Positions 31,930 through 41,219 of a stretch of 64,000 nucleotides of DNA are shown piece by piece. A program made the translations under genes and the position numbers. The notes below the pieces were generated by a model. That model was not told the origin of the DNA and did not search any database. It saw only the letters and a list, made by a program, of their open reading frames with translations. Source of the DNA: Terriglobia bacterium (lineage in GTDB: Bacteria; Acidobacteriota; Terriglobia; Bryobacterales; Bryobacteraceae); contig JAJPHN010000031.1 of the NCBI GenBank assembly GCA_021325235.1, forward strand, positions 124,001-188,000, read 5' to 3'. The first letter of the stretch is position 1; the number at the start of each line of letters is the position of its first letter.

Positions 31930-34038
31930 GTGAAGTATTTACGGACGCTACGGCTGGTTGCGGCGGTTGCCGCGGCATTATTGGTAGGGCTCACGCCCGC
32001 TTCGGCGCACAATCGCAAGGGTGACAAATTCTTCAAAGAAGCACAGAAAGCAGAGGCCCAAAAGGACTGGGACAGCGCGCTGGCGCTCTATGACCAGGCG
32101 GTAGCGGCCGACCCGAAGGATCCCAATTACCTCCTCTACGATCAGCGGATCCACGTCAAAGCAGGGCAGGAGCGGATTGCGGCCGGACGAGAGCTGCTCA
32201 AAGCGCAGAAACTCGATCAGGCACTACTTCAGTTTCAGAAGGCGTACTTAGCGGATCCGGGCTCGCAGATTGCGCTGCAGGAGATTCGTACTACCACGGC
32301 CATGCTGAAGGAGCGCGCCAAGGCGCCGGCCGGCACGCCGATTTATACGCCGGCCGAACGCGCCCGCATGGAAATCGAAAAGCGGATCAATTCGCTGCAG
32401 GGTCCGCCACAGCTCGAACCGATTACGGCTCAGATCAGCAGTCTGAAGGTGAACAACCAGCCGGCGCGCGTGCTGTACGAGAGCGTCTGCAAACTGGCTG
32501 GGCTGAACCTTCTGCTCGATCCCGCCGGACTCAATCCAAGCGGCGGCACCGGCACTCCGTTCAATCTCGATCTGAACAACGTCACGATCGAGGAAGCGCT
32601 CAACTACGTTGCGCTGATTACGCACACGTTCTGGAAGCCGATCAGCCGGAATACGATCTTTGTGACGCAGGAGGGCGAGCAGAAGCGGCAGGAGTATCAG
32701 GACGAAGTTGTCAAGGTCTTCTACATCCAGAACGCCAGCACGCCGGCGGAATTTCAAGAGATCTTCAACGGCGTGCGAGTGGGCGCGAAGATGCAGTCGA
32801 ACGTCTTTCAGGTGACTTCGCAGAACGCGATCATCGCGCGCGGTTCGCCCGATACGATCGCACTGGTCGAAAAGCTGGTGCACGATCTGGATCGTCCGAA
32901 ACCCGAAGTGATGATGGACGTGATCGTGATGGCGGTGAACAAGGAAGTGGACCGGACGCTGGGCGCGGCACTGCTCGGGCAAGGCGGATTAAGTATGCCG
33001 CTTAATTTCACGCCGCGTAGTCCGACGCCGACAGGCCAGACCGGCAGCAGCAGTTCGAGCTCGAGCTCGAGTTCCACTTCAGGCTCCACGACGACCACGC
33101 CCCAGGTCACGATCTCTCAGCTGGGGCGCTTCTCGAGCGCGGATTATTCAACGACACTGCCGAGCACGGTGGTGCAAGCCTTGCTGAACGACGCTCGCAC
33201 CAATATTCTGCAGCGCCCTCAGCTGCGCGCCATTGATGGAGGCAAGGCATCGCTCAAAATCGGGCAAAAGATTCCTTACGTATCGGGCTCTTTGAACTCC
33301 GCTGTCGCCACACCCGGCTCGGTTCCCTACGCCACGACGCAATTCCAGCAGCTGGAAATCGGTACGCTGATCGATTTCCAGCCACACGTCAGCGGTCCGG
33401 ACGACATCTTCATGCACGTGCGCGTCGAGCTCTCAAATGAAGTCAATACCGTGACGATCGCGGGAATCAGCGAACCGGTTGTGGGACAGCAGATCGATGA
33501 AGCGGAAATTCGCATGAAGGAAGGCGAAGTGAGTATCCTGGGCGGCCTGTCGGATCAGGAGTATCAAAATACTCTGAGCGGCGTGCCGGGGTTCACCAAT
33601 CTGCCCCTGCTGAACTACATCTTTGGTTCCAGGGCAACCAAGAAGGTCGATAACCAGATTCTGATTGCGGTGATTCCGCACATTATTCGCGCTCCGGATT
33701 ACGGCGATATGGCCAACACCGGCGTATACGCGGGTACAGAGCGTGTGCCGCGCGTGGAGCGCAGTGCGCAGCCTTCACAGCAGCCACCGCAAACGGCGCT
33801 GCCCACCCCGAGCGGGCCGGCGAGCGGCATTCCACATGCGGCTAATCCGAACGAAATCCGGCCGCTGTTCCCGGTTCCGGGGACGCAGCCGGCCACTACG
33901 TCCGCTGTACCCGCAACATCGGTCGCGCCGTTCCCATCACCCGGGCCTGCCCAGCCGGCACCCGTGAACCCGAACCCTGTTCAGCCGGCACCGGCTCAGC
34001 CGCAACCGGCCCAGCCGCAACCGGCCCAGCCGCATTAG
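31930..34038 (+). CDS. Secretin (GspD/PilQ family) with N-terminal TPR region and proline-rich tail
   Basis: A 702-residue outer-membrane secretin. A signal peptide (LRLVAAVAAALLVGLTPASA) follows the likely GTG start at 31930. Next comes a short helical repeat region (about 30-115), N-domains (SSLKVNNQPARVLYESVCKLAGLN; FYIQNASTPAEFQEIFNGV) and the secretin core (VVQALLNDARTNILQRPQLR, VSILGGLSDQEYQNT, IAVIPHIIR). Between N-domains and core is a serine run encoded by AGCTCG-type repeats near 33050. The last about 90 residues are Pro/Ala/Gln-rich with repeated PAQPQ. Secretins form the export pore for type II secretion or type IV pili. The two pseudopilins directly downstream fit a type II-like apparatus, though the ATPase and platform genes are elsewhere. 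Confidence 0.9.
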   Translation: MKYLRTLRLVAAVAAALLVGLTPASAHNRKGDKFFKEAQKAEAQKDWDSALALYDQAVAADPKDPNYLLYDQRIHVKAGQERIAAGRELLKAQKLDQALLQFQKAYLADPGSQIALQEIRTTTAMLKERAKAPAGTPIYTPAERARMEIEKRINSLQGPPQLEPITAQISSLKVNNQPARVLYESVCKLAGLNLLLDPAGLNPSGGTGTPFNLDLNNVTIEEALNYVALITHTFWKPISRNTIFVTQEGEQKRQEYQDEVVKVFYIQNASTPAEFQEIFNGVRVGAKMQSNVFQVTSQNAIIARGSPDTIALVEKLVHDLDRPKPEVMMDVIVMAVNKEVDRTLGAALLGQGGLSMPLNFTPRSPTPTGQTGSSSSSSSSSSTSGSTTTTPQVTISQLGRFSSADYSTTLPSTVVQALLNDARTNILQRPQLRAIDGGKASLKIGQKIPYVSGSLNSAVATPGSVPYATTQFQQLEIGTLIDFQPHVSGPDDIFMHVRVELSNEVNTVTIAGISEPVVGQQIDEAEIRMKEGEVSILGGLSDQEYQNTLSGVPGFTNLPLLNYIFGSRATKKVDNQILIAVIPHIIRAPDYGDMANTGVYAGTERVPRVERSAQPSQQPPQTALPTPSGPASGIPHAANPNEIRPLFPVPGTQPATTSAVPATSVAPFPSPGPAQPAPVNPNPVQPAPAQPQPAQPQPAQPH

Positions 34039-34059
34039 AAGTGAGTAAGTTGGAAGTAG

Positions 34060-34572
34060 ATGTCGATTCGTAGTACAGAGGCGGCGCTTAGGGGACGCCG
34101 CAGGTCGCAAGCCGGTCTGACGCTGGTTGAACTGATCGTCGCGTTTACGATTTTGACCGTGCTGACCAGCATGGCCGTGCCGATGGCTCGCTACCAGGTG
34201 AGGCGCCAGCGCGAGAAGATGCTGCTGCGCGATCTGGATGAAATGCGGACCGCTATCGACAAGTACAAAGACATGTGCGACGCCAACAAAATTCAGTCTT
34301 CCGGACCGGATGCCTATTGCTATCCGCCGTCGCTCGAGGTGCTTGTCGAGGGCGTGAAACTGAATAACGTGATCAGTACCGGCAAGGACACGGGCAAAGT
34401 ACGATTTCTGCGGCGCATCCCCAAAGACCCGATGACGGGCGAAACCGACTGGGGCAAGCGCAGCATGCAGGATGAGCCCGAATCGGATTCCTGGGGCGGC
34501 CAGAATGTCTTCGATGTCTATTCGAAGACGACCGATAAAGCGAGCGACGGAACGCCGTATTCGGAGTGGTGA
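34060..34572 (+). CDS. Type II secretion/type IV pilus-like pseudopilin (GspG-like, first copy)
   Basis: A 170-residue prepilin-like protein. A basic leader ends in Gly19, followed by LTLVELIVAFTILTVL with Glu at +5 of the mature protein, the prepilin peptidase and assembly signature. The C-terminal domain contains the GspG-like PKDPMTGETDWGK and SDSWGGQNVFDVYS, and ends GTPYSEW. It lies 21 bases after the secretin, and its stop overlaps the next gene. It should be a pilus-like subunit of the system that uses the secretin. Confidence 0.9.
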   Translation: MSIRSTEAALRGRRRSQAGLTLVELIVAFTILTVLTSMAVPMARYQVRRQREKMLLRDLDEMRTAIDKYKDMCDANKIQSSGPDAYCYPPSLEVLVEGVKLNNVISTGKDTGKVRFLRRIPKDPMTGETDWGKRSMQDEPESDSWGGQNVFDVYSKTTDKASDGTPYSEW

Positions 34573-34991
34573 CGGTGGTGCGCGACGTGAAGCAAATACT
34601 CAGGAAGGCACAGCGCGGCTTCACGCTGATCGAGCTGATGGTCGTGATGGCGATCATATCGGTGCTGCTCGCCATTGCGCTGCCGATTTATCAGAAATCG
34701 ATTACGCGCGCGAAAGAGAGCGTGCTGCGCAACAACCTGTTCACCTTGCGCAGCATGATTGACGAGTACACGATCGACAAGCAGAAGGCGCCGGAGTCGC
34801 TCTCGGATCTGGTGACGGAAGGCTATCTCCGGCAGATACCGCAAGATCCTATGACAGGCTCGGACGGGACGTGGCGGATCGTGATGGAAGATACGCCGGT
34901 GGGCGGCAGCAGCAATCCACCCGGCATTTTCGACGTACACAGCGGGTCCGACAAAACGTCACTCGAGGGCACGCCTTATTCGGAATGGTGA
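34566..34991 (+). CDS. Type II secretion/type IV pilus-like pseudopilin (GspG-like, second copy)
   Basis: A prepilin-like protein of up to 141 residues with leader Gly18 and FTLIELMVVMAIISVLLAIALP, Glu at +5. The C-terminal part has IPQDPMTGSDGTWRIVMED and ends in the same GTPYSEW as its neighbour. GTG 34566 overlaps the upstream stop; GTG 34575 or 34578 are alternatives in the same frame. It forms one unit with the secretin and first pseudopilin and precedes tRNA-Gln. Confidence 0.88.
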   Translation: MVTVVRDVKQILRKAQRGFTLIELMVVMAIISVLLAIALPIYQKSITRAKESVLRNNLFTLRSMIDEYTIDKQKAPESLSDLVTEGYLRQIPQDPMTGSDGTWRIVMEDTPVGGSSNPPGIFDVHSGSDKTSLEGTPYSEW

Positions 34992-35054
34992 CGGGACTGA
35001 CTGCTTGCTAAACTGAAGATCGTCGCTAGCCGCCGGTCTGCGGCGCTCACCTCT

Positions 35055-35128
35055 TCCCCGATCGTCTAACGGTAGGACAGCGGCCTTTGGAGCCGTTAAT
35101 CGTGGTTCGAATCCATGTCGGGGAGCCA
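35055..35128 (+). tRNA. tRNA-Gln(TTG)
   Basis: A 74-base tRNA with encoded CCA. The acceptor stem TCCCCGA (35055-35061) pairs with TCGGGGA (35118-35124); G is the discriminator and CCA is 35126-35128. The D-arm is GTCTAACGGTAGGAC. The anticodon stem GCGGC/GCCGT closes the loop CTTTGGA, giving anticodon TTG. The T-arm holds GTTCGAATCC. It is convergent with the HDAC-like gene, and no integrase is nearby. Confidence 0.95.
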
Positions 35129-35139
35129 GCCTTATCAAG

Positions 35140-36120
35140 CTACGCTATGCCCAATCTTTTGAGCTCAGGCCCAAAATGGCTACCCGTGAGCGCGCGGACG
35201 TGAGTGGCAGCGGCCTGTGCGAGACCTTCGAGATTGTAACCGCCCTCGAGAAGGGAGATGATCCGGTTCTGCGAGTGGCGGGATGCGAGGTCGCAGACAA
35301 GATTCGTCAACTCGCGAAAGTCGTCGTCGGTCAGCAGAAACTGCCCGAGCGGATCGCCTACGCGAGAATCGAAGCCGGCGGAAAGAAAAATTGCATCGGG
35401 ACGGAAAGCCTCGGCTGCGGGCAGCAACTTGTCGCGGAAAGCCTGGAAGATAGCTGCTGAACCGGTGCCGGCCGGTAACGGGCAATTGATGGTCGCACCG
35501 GCGCCCGGACCTTCACCCGTTTCCGATTCTGCGCCGGTGCCCGGATACCAGGGCGACTGATGCGTGCTGAAGAACAGCACCGAGCCATCGCGATAGAAAA
35601 TATCCTGGGTGCTGTTGCCGTGGTGCACGTCCCAATCAACGATGAGAACACGCTCGGCACCATGCCGCTGCTGAGCGTAGCGCGTTGCGATTGCGATGTT
35701 ATTGAACAGGCAGAACCCCATGCCGCGGGCGCTGCTGGCGTGATGCCCGGGAGGCCGCACCAGGCAGAAAGCGTTTTGCGCGTGTCCATCGAACACCGCG
35801 TCGACGGCATTGAGCACGGATCCGGCGGCCAGGCGCGCTGCTTCGGAGGATTGCGCGTTGAGCTGCGTGTCGCCGGTGCTCAGTTCGGTCCGATGCGCGG
35901 CAACTTCGGCCTCAACCAGCGCGATGTAATCGCGTGTATGCACGAGCGCGAGTTCATCGTCCGTGGCGCGCCGGCTGGCAAGAAGATGTAAGCGCTGCAT
36001 CAACCCACCGGACTTTAGCTGATTGAGAACGGCATCGAAGCGCGCGGGCTGCTCGGGATGGCCGGATCCCGGGTTGTGCTGTTTAACGCCGGAATCGGCG
36101 GCCAGCGCAGTGGGAGGCAT
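35140..36120 (-). CDS. Histone-deacetylase-family amidohydrolase
   Basis: A 326-residue zinc amidohydrolase of the class II HDAC / acetylpolyamine / AcuC-like superfamily, which removes acetyl groups from lysine side chains or polyamines. Active-site elements are intact: RPPGHHA, the zinc-binding DWDVHHGN and a later Asp in SAGFDSR; the glycine-rich EGGYNLEGLA follows. The length is typical. Its ATG is directly adjacent to the stop of the radical SAM gene, so the two are co-transcribed. Whether the target is protein or a small amine is not decided by the sequence. Confidence 0.94.
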   Translation of the reverse strand: MPPTALAADSGVKQHNPGSGHPEQPARFDAVLNQLKSGGLMQRLHLLASRRATDDELALVHTRDYIALVEAEVAAHRTELSTGDTQLNAQSSEAARLAAGSVLNAVDAVFDGHAQNAFCLVRPPGHHASSARGMGFCLFNNIAIATRYAQQRHGAERVLIVDWDVHHGNSTQDIFYRDGSVLFFSTHQSPWYPGTGAESETGEGPGAGATINCPLPAGTGSAAIFQAFRDKLLPAAEAFRPDAIFLSAGFDSRVGDPLGQFLLTDDDFRELTNLVCDLASRHSQNRIISLLEGGYNLEGLAQAAATHVRALTGSHFGPELKRLGIA

Positions 36121-37152
36121 TCAGGCTCGCGCGGCTTTGATGTGAACCAGTTGCTCTTCGGGTACAGGCTCGACGATCCGAGTCTGCTCGCCGCGGAAGA
36201 AATCGAAGTATGAAATCTGATGCACGCAGGAGATGGTGCAGAAGGGCGCGCAGGATTTCTGGGTTACGTACTCGCGGCGAATGTCTTCAACGGTATAGTC
36301 TTCAAGCGGCTTGGCGGGGAAGCCGCGTTGCTGCGAGCAGTAATGAACCAAGCCATCCTCGCAGATGTAGAGATAGCGCGCACCCGCCCGGCAGCGCCAG
36401 TTACTCGGCTGGCCGTTGGCGATGCTCTCCTGGAAATAATTGATACGCGAGAAATGCCGCTTCTCGAACGTCTTCATCTCCAGAAAGACTTCGCGTTCGC
36501 GCGGCGCAAGCGGGCGCAACTGGCCGTCCCCGTCGTGAATGATGCCGACGGTGGAAGTGAAGCCAAGCTCCATCGCGCGCTTGCCTACCGTGAGCGCATC
36601 TTCCGGGTTGCGGATGCCGCCGCCGAGTACGGAGTTGATATTGACGTGGAAATCGGCGTGCTCGGCCAGAACCTGGAGCTTTTTGTCCAGCACCTTGAGG
36701 CTCTTCTTCGAAACGTCGTCGGGCATGACGTTATCGATGCTGATTTGCAGGTAATCGAGCCCGGCATCGTTGAGGCGTTTGACACGCTCGGCAGTGAGCA
36801 GATAGCCGTTCGTGATCAGGCCGGCCAGAGTGGCATTGCGGCGAATACCGCGGATAATATCGTCGAGCTCGGGATGGAGCAGCGGTTCGCCGCCGCTGAG
36901 CGTGATCACGCCAGTTTTCAGATTGCCGAGCAGTTCCAGGCGGTGCAGCATAGTGGAAAGCGGCACCGGCTTGGAGAAATTGTCGTACTCGTTACAGTAA
37001 GTGCAGGAAAGATTGCAGCGCCGGATCGGGATGATGTGCGCCATGATGGGATGGTCGGTTGAGACCGCTCCCCGCATGAGCAGTTTGGCTTCGCGCACAC
37101 GCCGATCGAAGGTACGGCGTCGCCGCTCGCTGTTCGTCTTCTGTTCCACCAT
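36121..37152 (-). CDS. Radical SAM protein with C-terminal auxiliary cysteine cluster
   Basis: A 343-residue radical S-adenosylmethionine enzyme. The [4Fe-4S] motif CNLSCTYC follows HIIPIRRCN near residue 46, with SGGEPLLHP and LITNGYLL downstream. The C-terminus has several further cysteines (WRCRAGARYLYICEDG, HYCSQQ, KSCAPFCTISCVHQ), as in SPASM/twitch-type auxiliary cluster domains. Such enzymes act on peptides, sugars or lipids. The architecture recalls HpnH and peptide-modifying enzymes, but I cannot assign a substrate. It is coupled to the HDAC-like gene; the start codon is ATG 37152. Confidence 0.9.
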   Translation of the reverse strand: MVEQKTNSERRRRTFDRRVREAKLLMRGAVSTDHPIMAHIIPIRRCNLSCTYCNEYDNFSKPVPLSTMLHRLELLGNLKTGVITLSGGEPLLHPELDDIIRGIRRNATLAGLITNGYLLTAERVKRLNDAGLDYLQISIDNVMPDDVSKKSLKVLDKKLQVLAEHADFHVNINSVLGGGIRNPEDALTVGKRAMELGFTSTVGIIHDGDGQLRPLAPREREVFLEMKTFEKRHFSRINYFQESIANGQPSNWRCRAGARYLYICEDGLVHYCSQQRGFPAKPLEDYTVEDIRREYVTQKSCAPFCTISCVHQISYFDFFRGEQTRIVEPVPEEQLVHIKAARA

Positions 37153-37361
37153 TCAAACGAGACACTTTTATTACAGCATAAGAGCTAGCGCCGACCACCT
37201 CTTCCCAGCCGAGAAGCGCATTTAGACTGCTGAAATTTTCTGTTGCGCATTCGAATGGATTCAGCTCGGGCTATGCTATCCTCTGACCTATCAATGTTGG
37301 TCTCATTAGGGGTGAGACTAGCGCCGGATGCCAGGCAAATTCCTGTTAAAACGAGTGAGAA

Positions 37362-37739
37362 ATGTTACGTTTCGGTGAAAGGGTAGGGGTTTTCGTCGTA
37401 CGCCCCTTCTATCGCGCCGTGGTCGCGCGGCCTTTATGGTGGTTTATATCCCGAGTCAAGGCGTATTTCCTGGCGGAAATCGGCCCGCAGCTCGAGAGTA
37501 TCGGGCGGCAGCTCGAGCACGAGCGCCATCTGCTCGCGACGATCGAGGGCCGGCTGCACAGCATTGAGGACCGGCTGCACGGCATTGAGAATGGGAATAA
37601 TGCCCAGTGGGATGCGCTCGAGCAGTTGCTCTTAGCGCTTTACCGCCAGCCGGAAGTAAAGCTGACCGAGCCGAACCCGCAAGCTGCCTGGGGCAACAAC
37701 GATCAAAGCAGAACGCATGCAGCCGGTCATATACGCTGA
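37362..37739 (+). CDS. Coiled-coil protein heading the glycosyltransferase operon
   Basis: A 125-residue protein with a hydrophobic/aromatic start (VFVVRPFYRAVVARPLWWFI) that may lie in the membrane interface, followed by a coiled coil with a tandem repeat, LHSIEDRLHGIEN. Similar short coiled-coil proteins occur beside glycan synthesis genes, but I know no function. Its last 23 bases overlap the double glycosyltransferase. The 209-base gap upstream, which separates it from the divergent radical SAM gene, holds a 6-bp hairpin GTCTCA/TGAGAC (37300-37318). Confidence 0.75.
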   Translation: MLRFGERVGVFVVRPFYRAVVARPLWWFISRVKAYFLAEIGPQLESIGRQLEHERHLLATIEGRLHSIEDRLHGIENGNNAQWDALEQLLLALYRQPEVKLTEPNPQAAWGNNDQSRTHAAGHIR

Positions 37740-40080
37740 TTTTCGACCGTTACAGGACCAGAATTTCCAGGGGCGGGGAATTGGATTTCACACGGCGGCG
37801 CTGTTACGGGCGCTGCGTGCGAGTTCGCTGGGCGGATGCAGAGTTGTCGGGCTGGCGGATGCGGGACTATCGGCCGTACCCGAATCCTTCCGTTCGCTGG
37901 CGGATGAAATCGTCTTGCATACGAATGTGAAACTGGGCGCGGCTCCGGCCATTTATTTCGACGGCTCGCCCATGACCCACGACACTCGTTTCGGGCTGCG
38001 TTTCCAAAACCATCCTTCCGTCTTCAACGCGGCCGTATTGCACGACTTCATTCCCTACGACTGGCCCGGTTACTTACCCACTCCCGCCACGCGCATCGAC
38101 TACATGGCCAAACTGGCGCGGCTGAAGAAGTTCGATCTGCTGCTGCCAGTTTCGCGTTACACAGCAGCGCGAGCGACGGAGCTGCTGAACCTTGGGCCCG
38201 AACAGTTCCGGGTGACGGGCTCTTGCGTGCGGCGTTCGCTTTACGACATCAGCGCGGCGCGAAGCGAGTGGCCGGATCCGTATGCGCAGCGGGAACCGTA
38301 TTTCGTTACTTTCGGCGGGGATGACCGGCGCAAAAACACCGATGCGGCCGTGCGCGCCGTCCGGCTGCTGAATCTGATTCATGGGCGGCGCATCCCGCTT
38401 AAGGTGCTCGGGTTCTACAGCGGCCCCTATCGCGATGAACTGCTTGAGGCCGCGGGCCACGAGTACGGCAAGGGCTTTGTCGAGTTTTATCCGAACACAC
38501 TCGAAGAAGAAGTTCATACCAAAGAAGGCCTGTGGCATCGCCCAAGCGTGCCGGATGAGGAGATCGTCAGCCTGCACGCGGGCGCGATTGCGTCCATTGC
38601 TCCTTCCCACATCGAAGGCTTTTCGCTGCCGGTAGTGGAATCGCTTGTCGCGCGCTGTCCCGTGATCGCCTCCACCTGCGCCGCGCACATGGAGCTTATT
38701 CAACAGGAAGAAGCGCTCTTTCGGTCAGACGACGTGGACGAGCTTTATGCGCGCCTGGAGCCGCTGCTTGGCAACCCCAGTTTACGAGCGTCGCTACTCG
38801 AACGCCAGGCCTATCTGGCGCCCAAGTATCACGAATCCGAAGTCGGGGGGCGGGCTTGGCAGGCCATTGCGGAGCGCTTCGAGAAATCGGAAAAGGTAGC
38901 TCCCGCGACGCATGGGCGCAAGTGCCGCATTGCGATCCTGAGTGCTTATCCCCCCGATATCTCGGAAGCCGCACTCTACACAAGAGGGGCGCTGGAGGCG
39001 GCGAACGGCACCTTCCAGGCGAGCCTTTATACGAACGAGGAGCAGCCGGCTGACATCCAAGCGGCGGACGTGTTTGAAGCCAAGGCAAGCCCTGAGCCGC
39101 TGCTCGATGCGAATCTGGACGCGGTCGTCTCGGTGCTGGACGGCACATGCGCGCACCTGCGTGTTTATCGTTTCTTCCATCGTTATGGCGGTCCGTGCAT
39201 TCTGCATGATTTTCGCCTGTCACGGCTGCTGCTGGCGCACATGGGTGAGCACCGTTTCCTCGAATTGCTTCCCAAACTGCTTGGGCGCAGCGTTGGGATC
39301 GGCGAAGTCCACGCCTGGCTAGAGGAGCGAGAGCGCGAGCCGCTGCTGCTGAAGCCGGTAATCGACCGGGCCGCCCCGCTGATCGTGAATTCGAAAGTAC
39401 AACAGCGGCTCCTGCGTGATCGCTACGGCGTCGAGGCTCCGGTTACGAACTGCGCCCCTACTCTGGACTTCAGATGTGGCGAGCTAACGCCGGATGCCAA
39501 AGCGGCGTTGCGCCAGAAATATGGCATTGCGGAAGACTGTTTCGCGATTGCCGCTTTCGGCAAGGTAAAGCGCTCGAATGGCCGCGATGCTGCCTTGCTT
39601 GCGATTGATCTGCTCAGAAGCTGGAACATACCGGCAGAGCTTTATTTCATCGGCGATGCGACGGACTCCGAACTGGAAATTAATCGCATCGCAAAGCTCT
39701 ACGGAGTCGCCTCTTATATTCATTACGGCGAAGAGCTGGCAACGGATGAGGCTGAGCGCGATTTCTTCGTCGCGGCCGATGCCGGTCTCGTATTGCGCAG
39801 TTACGCTTGTGGACGAGTTTCGGTACCGGTTGCCAACTGTGTCAGCGCCGGGCTGCCTTGTACAACCACCATCGATACCGCCGAGGCAAATGAAACTCCT
39901 GACTTCGTGCGGACTGTACCGGACGCTTTTTCTCCTTTGCATATCGCAGAAGAACTTGCTCCGTTTCGAGAAGATCCGCTGACTGACAAAGATCTGCTCG
40001 ACGCGCGCGCTGCCTGGCTCGAAACGCACAATTTCGAAGTCTATTCGCGGCGCTTAAGAGAGATTCTGCAGAGCGCATGA
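37717..40080 (+). CDS. Double glycosyltransferase (two GT-B/GT4-like halves)
   Basis: A 787-residue protein built from two glycosyltransferase-like halves. The first (about 1-390) has GRGIGFHTAALLRAL, FVTFGGDDRRKN and the family-4 EX7E region HIEGFSLPVVESL. The second (about 395-787) begins KCRIAILSAYPPDISEAALYTR and has the donor-domain string FAIAAFGKVKRSNG, but its late EX7E-like region is replaced by GRVSVPVANCVSAGLP, so it may be degenerate. It should add sugars to a lipid-linked glycan in the cytoplasm. It overlaps both neighbours, indicating tight coupling. Donor and acceptor are unknown. Confidence 0.88.
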   Translation: MQPVIYADFRPLQDQNFQGRGIGFHTAALLRALRASSLGGCRVVGLADAGLSAVPESFRSLADEIVLHTNVKLGAAPAIYFDGSPMTHDTRFGLRFQNHPSVFNAAVLHDFIPYDWPGYLPTPATRIDYMAKLARLKKFDLLLPVSRYTAARATELLNLGPEQFRVTGSCVRRSLYDISAARSEWPDPYAQREPYFVTFGGDDRRKNTDAAVRAVRLLNLIHGRRIPLKVLGFYSGPYRDELLEAAGHEYGKGFVEFYPNTLEEEVHTKEGLWHRPSVPDEEIVSLHAGAIASIAPSHIEGFSLPVVESLVARCPVIASTCAAHMELIQQEEALFRSDDVDELYARLEPLLGNPSLRASLLERQAYLAPKYHESEVGGRAWQAIAERFEKSEKVAPATHGRKCRIAILSAYPPDISEAALYTRGALEAANGTFQASLYTNEEQPADIQAADVFEAKASPEPLLDANLDAVVSVLDGTCAHLRVYRFFHRYGGPCILHDFRLSRLLLAHMGEHRFLELLPKLLGRSVGIGEVHAWLEEREREPLLLKPVIDRAAPLIVNSKVQQRLLRDRYGVEAPVTNCAPTLDFRCGELTPDAKAALRQKYGIAEDCFAIAAFGKVKRSNGRDAALLAIDLLRSWNIPAELYFIGDATDSELEINRIAKLYGVASYIHYGEELATDEAERDFFVAADAGLVLRSYACGRVSVPVANCVSAGLPCTTTIDTAEANETPDFVRTVPDAFSPLHIAEELAPFREDPLTDKDLLDARAAWLETHNFEVYSRRLREILQSA

Positions 40081-41219
40081 GTCTGCACATCGACCTTACT
40101 GAATTCCTTGGCAATCCAATAACAACCGGCATTCAGCGAGTTTTGGGGGAGATCTGCAGACACGCACCGGCCGGATGGGTGGTTCCTGTCCGGCTGGAGA
40201 GAGACGGTTACCGCGAGCTGCCAATCGCGCTGATGGATGCGATCAAACGACTTTTTATTCGGGGCAGCGGTGCAGCGGCGGAGGAAATCCGACAGCTCGG
40301 CAGACCGGAAAATGGCAAACCGATCACACTTTCCGGCGATGACAACGTGCTCGTTCCTGAGGTATTCGATACGCCGTACCGGGTTGCGTTCTTCAACCGA
40401 ATGAGAGAGGACGAGCTGCGCCGGGTTCGATTCATTGTCTACGATTTGCTGCCGCTGACACGTCCCGAGTACTTCATTGCGGCCAGCGCTGTGGATGCTT
40501 ATGGATATTTCCGGATGCTGACGCGTGCGACAGATTGCGGGTTTATCTCCGAAGAGACGCGGGACGATTATTTCCAGCGGCTCAAGCGCACGGATGCGAC
40601 GAGCGGCGTGGTTTTGCCACTCGGCTCCGATTCGCTTGGTCCTCGCACGCCGCCCGTCCGGAATCGGCCGCTCAAATTCGTCGTGGTCGGGACGATTGAA
40701 CCGCGAAAAAACCATCGACTAATTCTCGATGCGTTCCGGCCGCTGCTTGGCAAAGTTCCGGGACTGCAGCTTACTTTTCTGGGCAGGATTGGCTGGGTAG
40801 AACCGGATCTGGCGGCCGAGATCACTTCGCTTGCGACGGACGCGAACTCATCCTTTGAACACATTCCGGCCCCGAGTGACGGGTTGGTTCGAGAGCACAT
40901 TTCAAGTGCGCGCGCGACTATTTACGTGAGTACGGCAGAGGGCTATGGTCTTCCACCCGTTGAGAGCCTCTGGCTGGGAACACCCGTGATCGCGTCGCGA
41001 GCGATCCCAAGTCTCAAGCGATTACCGCGCAAAGGTATTGAATACACGCAAGAACTCGATCCGGATTGTCTGCGCGAAATTGTCCAGCGTTTCAGAGACG
41101 ACAATTTCGCTAATCGCAAAATTGAGGAAACAGCGCAATTAGACCTGCCCACCTGGCGCTCGTTTGCGAACGAAGTTCTGCGCTGGTGCGGTGTGTCGAA
41201 GGGGAGCGATCCACAATGA
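40077..41219 (+). CDS. GT4-family glycosyltransferase (tandem paralogue 1)
   Basis: A 380-residue GT-B glycosyltransferase. The C-terminal donor domain has FVVVGTIEPRKNHRLILDAF and the EX7E motif EGYGLPPVESLWLGTPVIAS. The N-terminus LTEFLGNPITTGIQRVLGEIC is shared with the next gene, so the two are a tandem duplication (about half the residues match by eye). ATG 40077 overlaps the previous stop by 4 bases. It should act in the same glycan assembly as its neighbours. Confidence 0.92.
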   Translation: MSLHIDLTEFLGNPITTGIQRVLGEICRHAPAGWVVPVRLERDGYRELPIALMDAIKRLFIRGSGAAAEEIRQLGRPENGKPITLSGDDNVLVPEVFDTPYRVAFFNRMREDELRRVRFIVYDLLPLTRPEYFIAASAVDAYGYFRMLTRATDCGFISEETRDDYFQRLKRTDATSGVVLPLGSDSLGPRTPPVRNRPLKFVVVGTIEPRKNHRLILDAFRPLLGKVPGLQLTFLGRIGWVEPDLAAEITSLATDANSSFEHIPAPSDGLVREHISSARATIYVSTAEGYGLPPVESLWLGTPVIASRAIPSLKRLPRKGIEYTQELDPDCLREIVQRFRDDNFANRKIEETAQLDLPTWRSFANEVLRWCGVSKGSDPQ

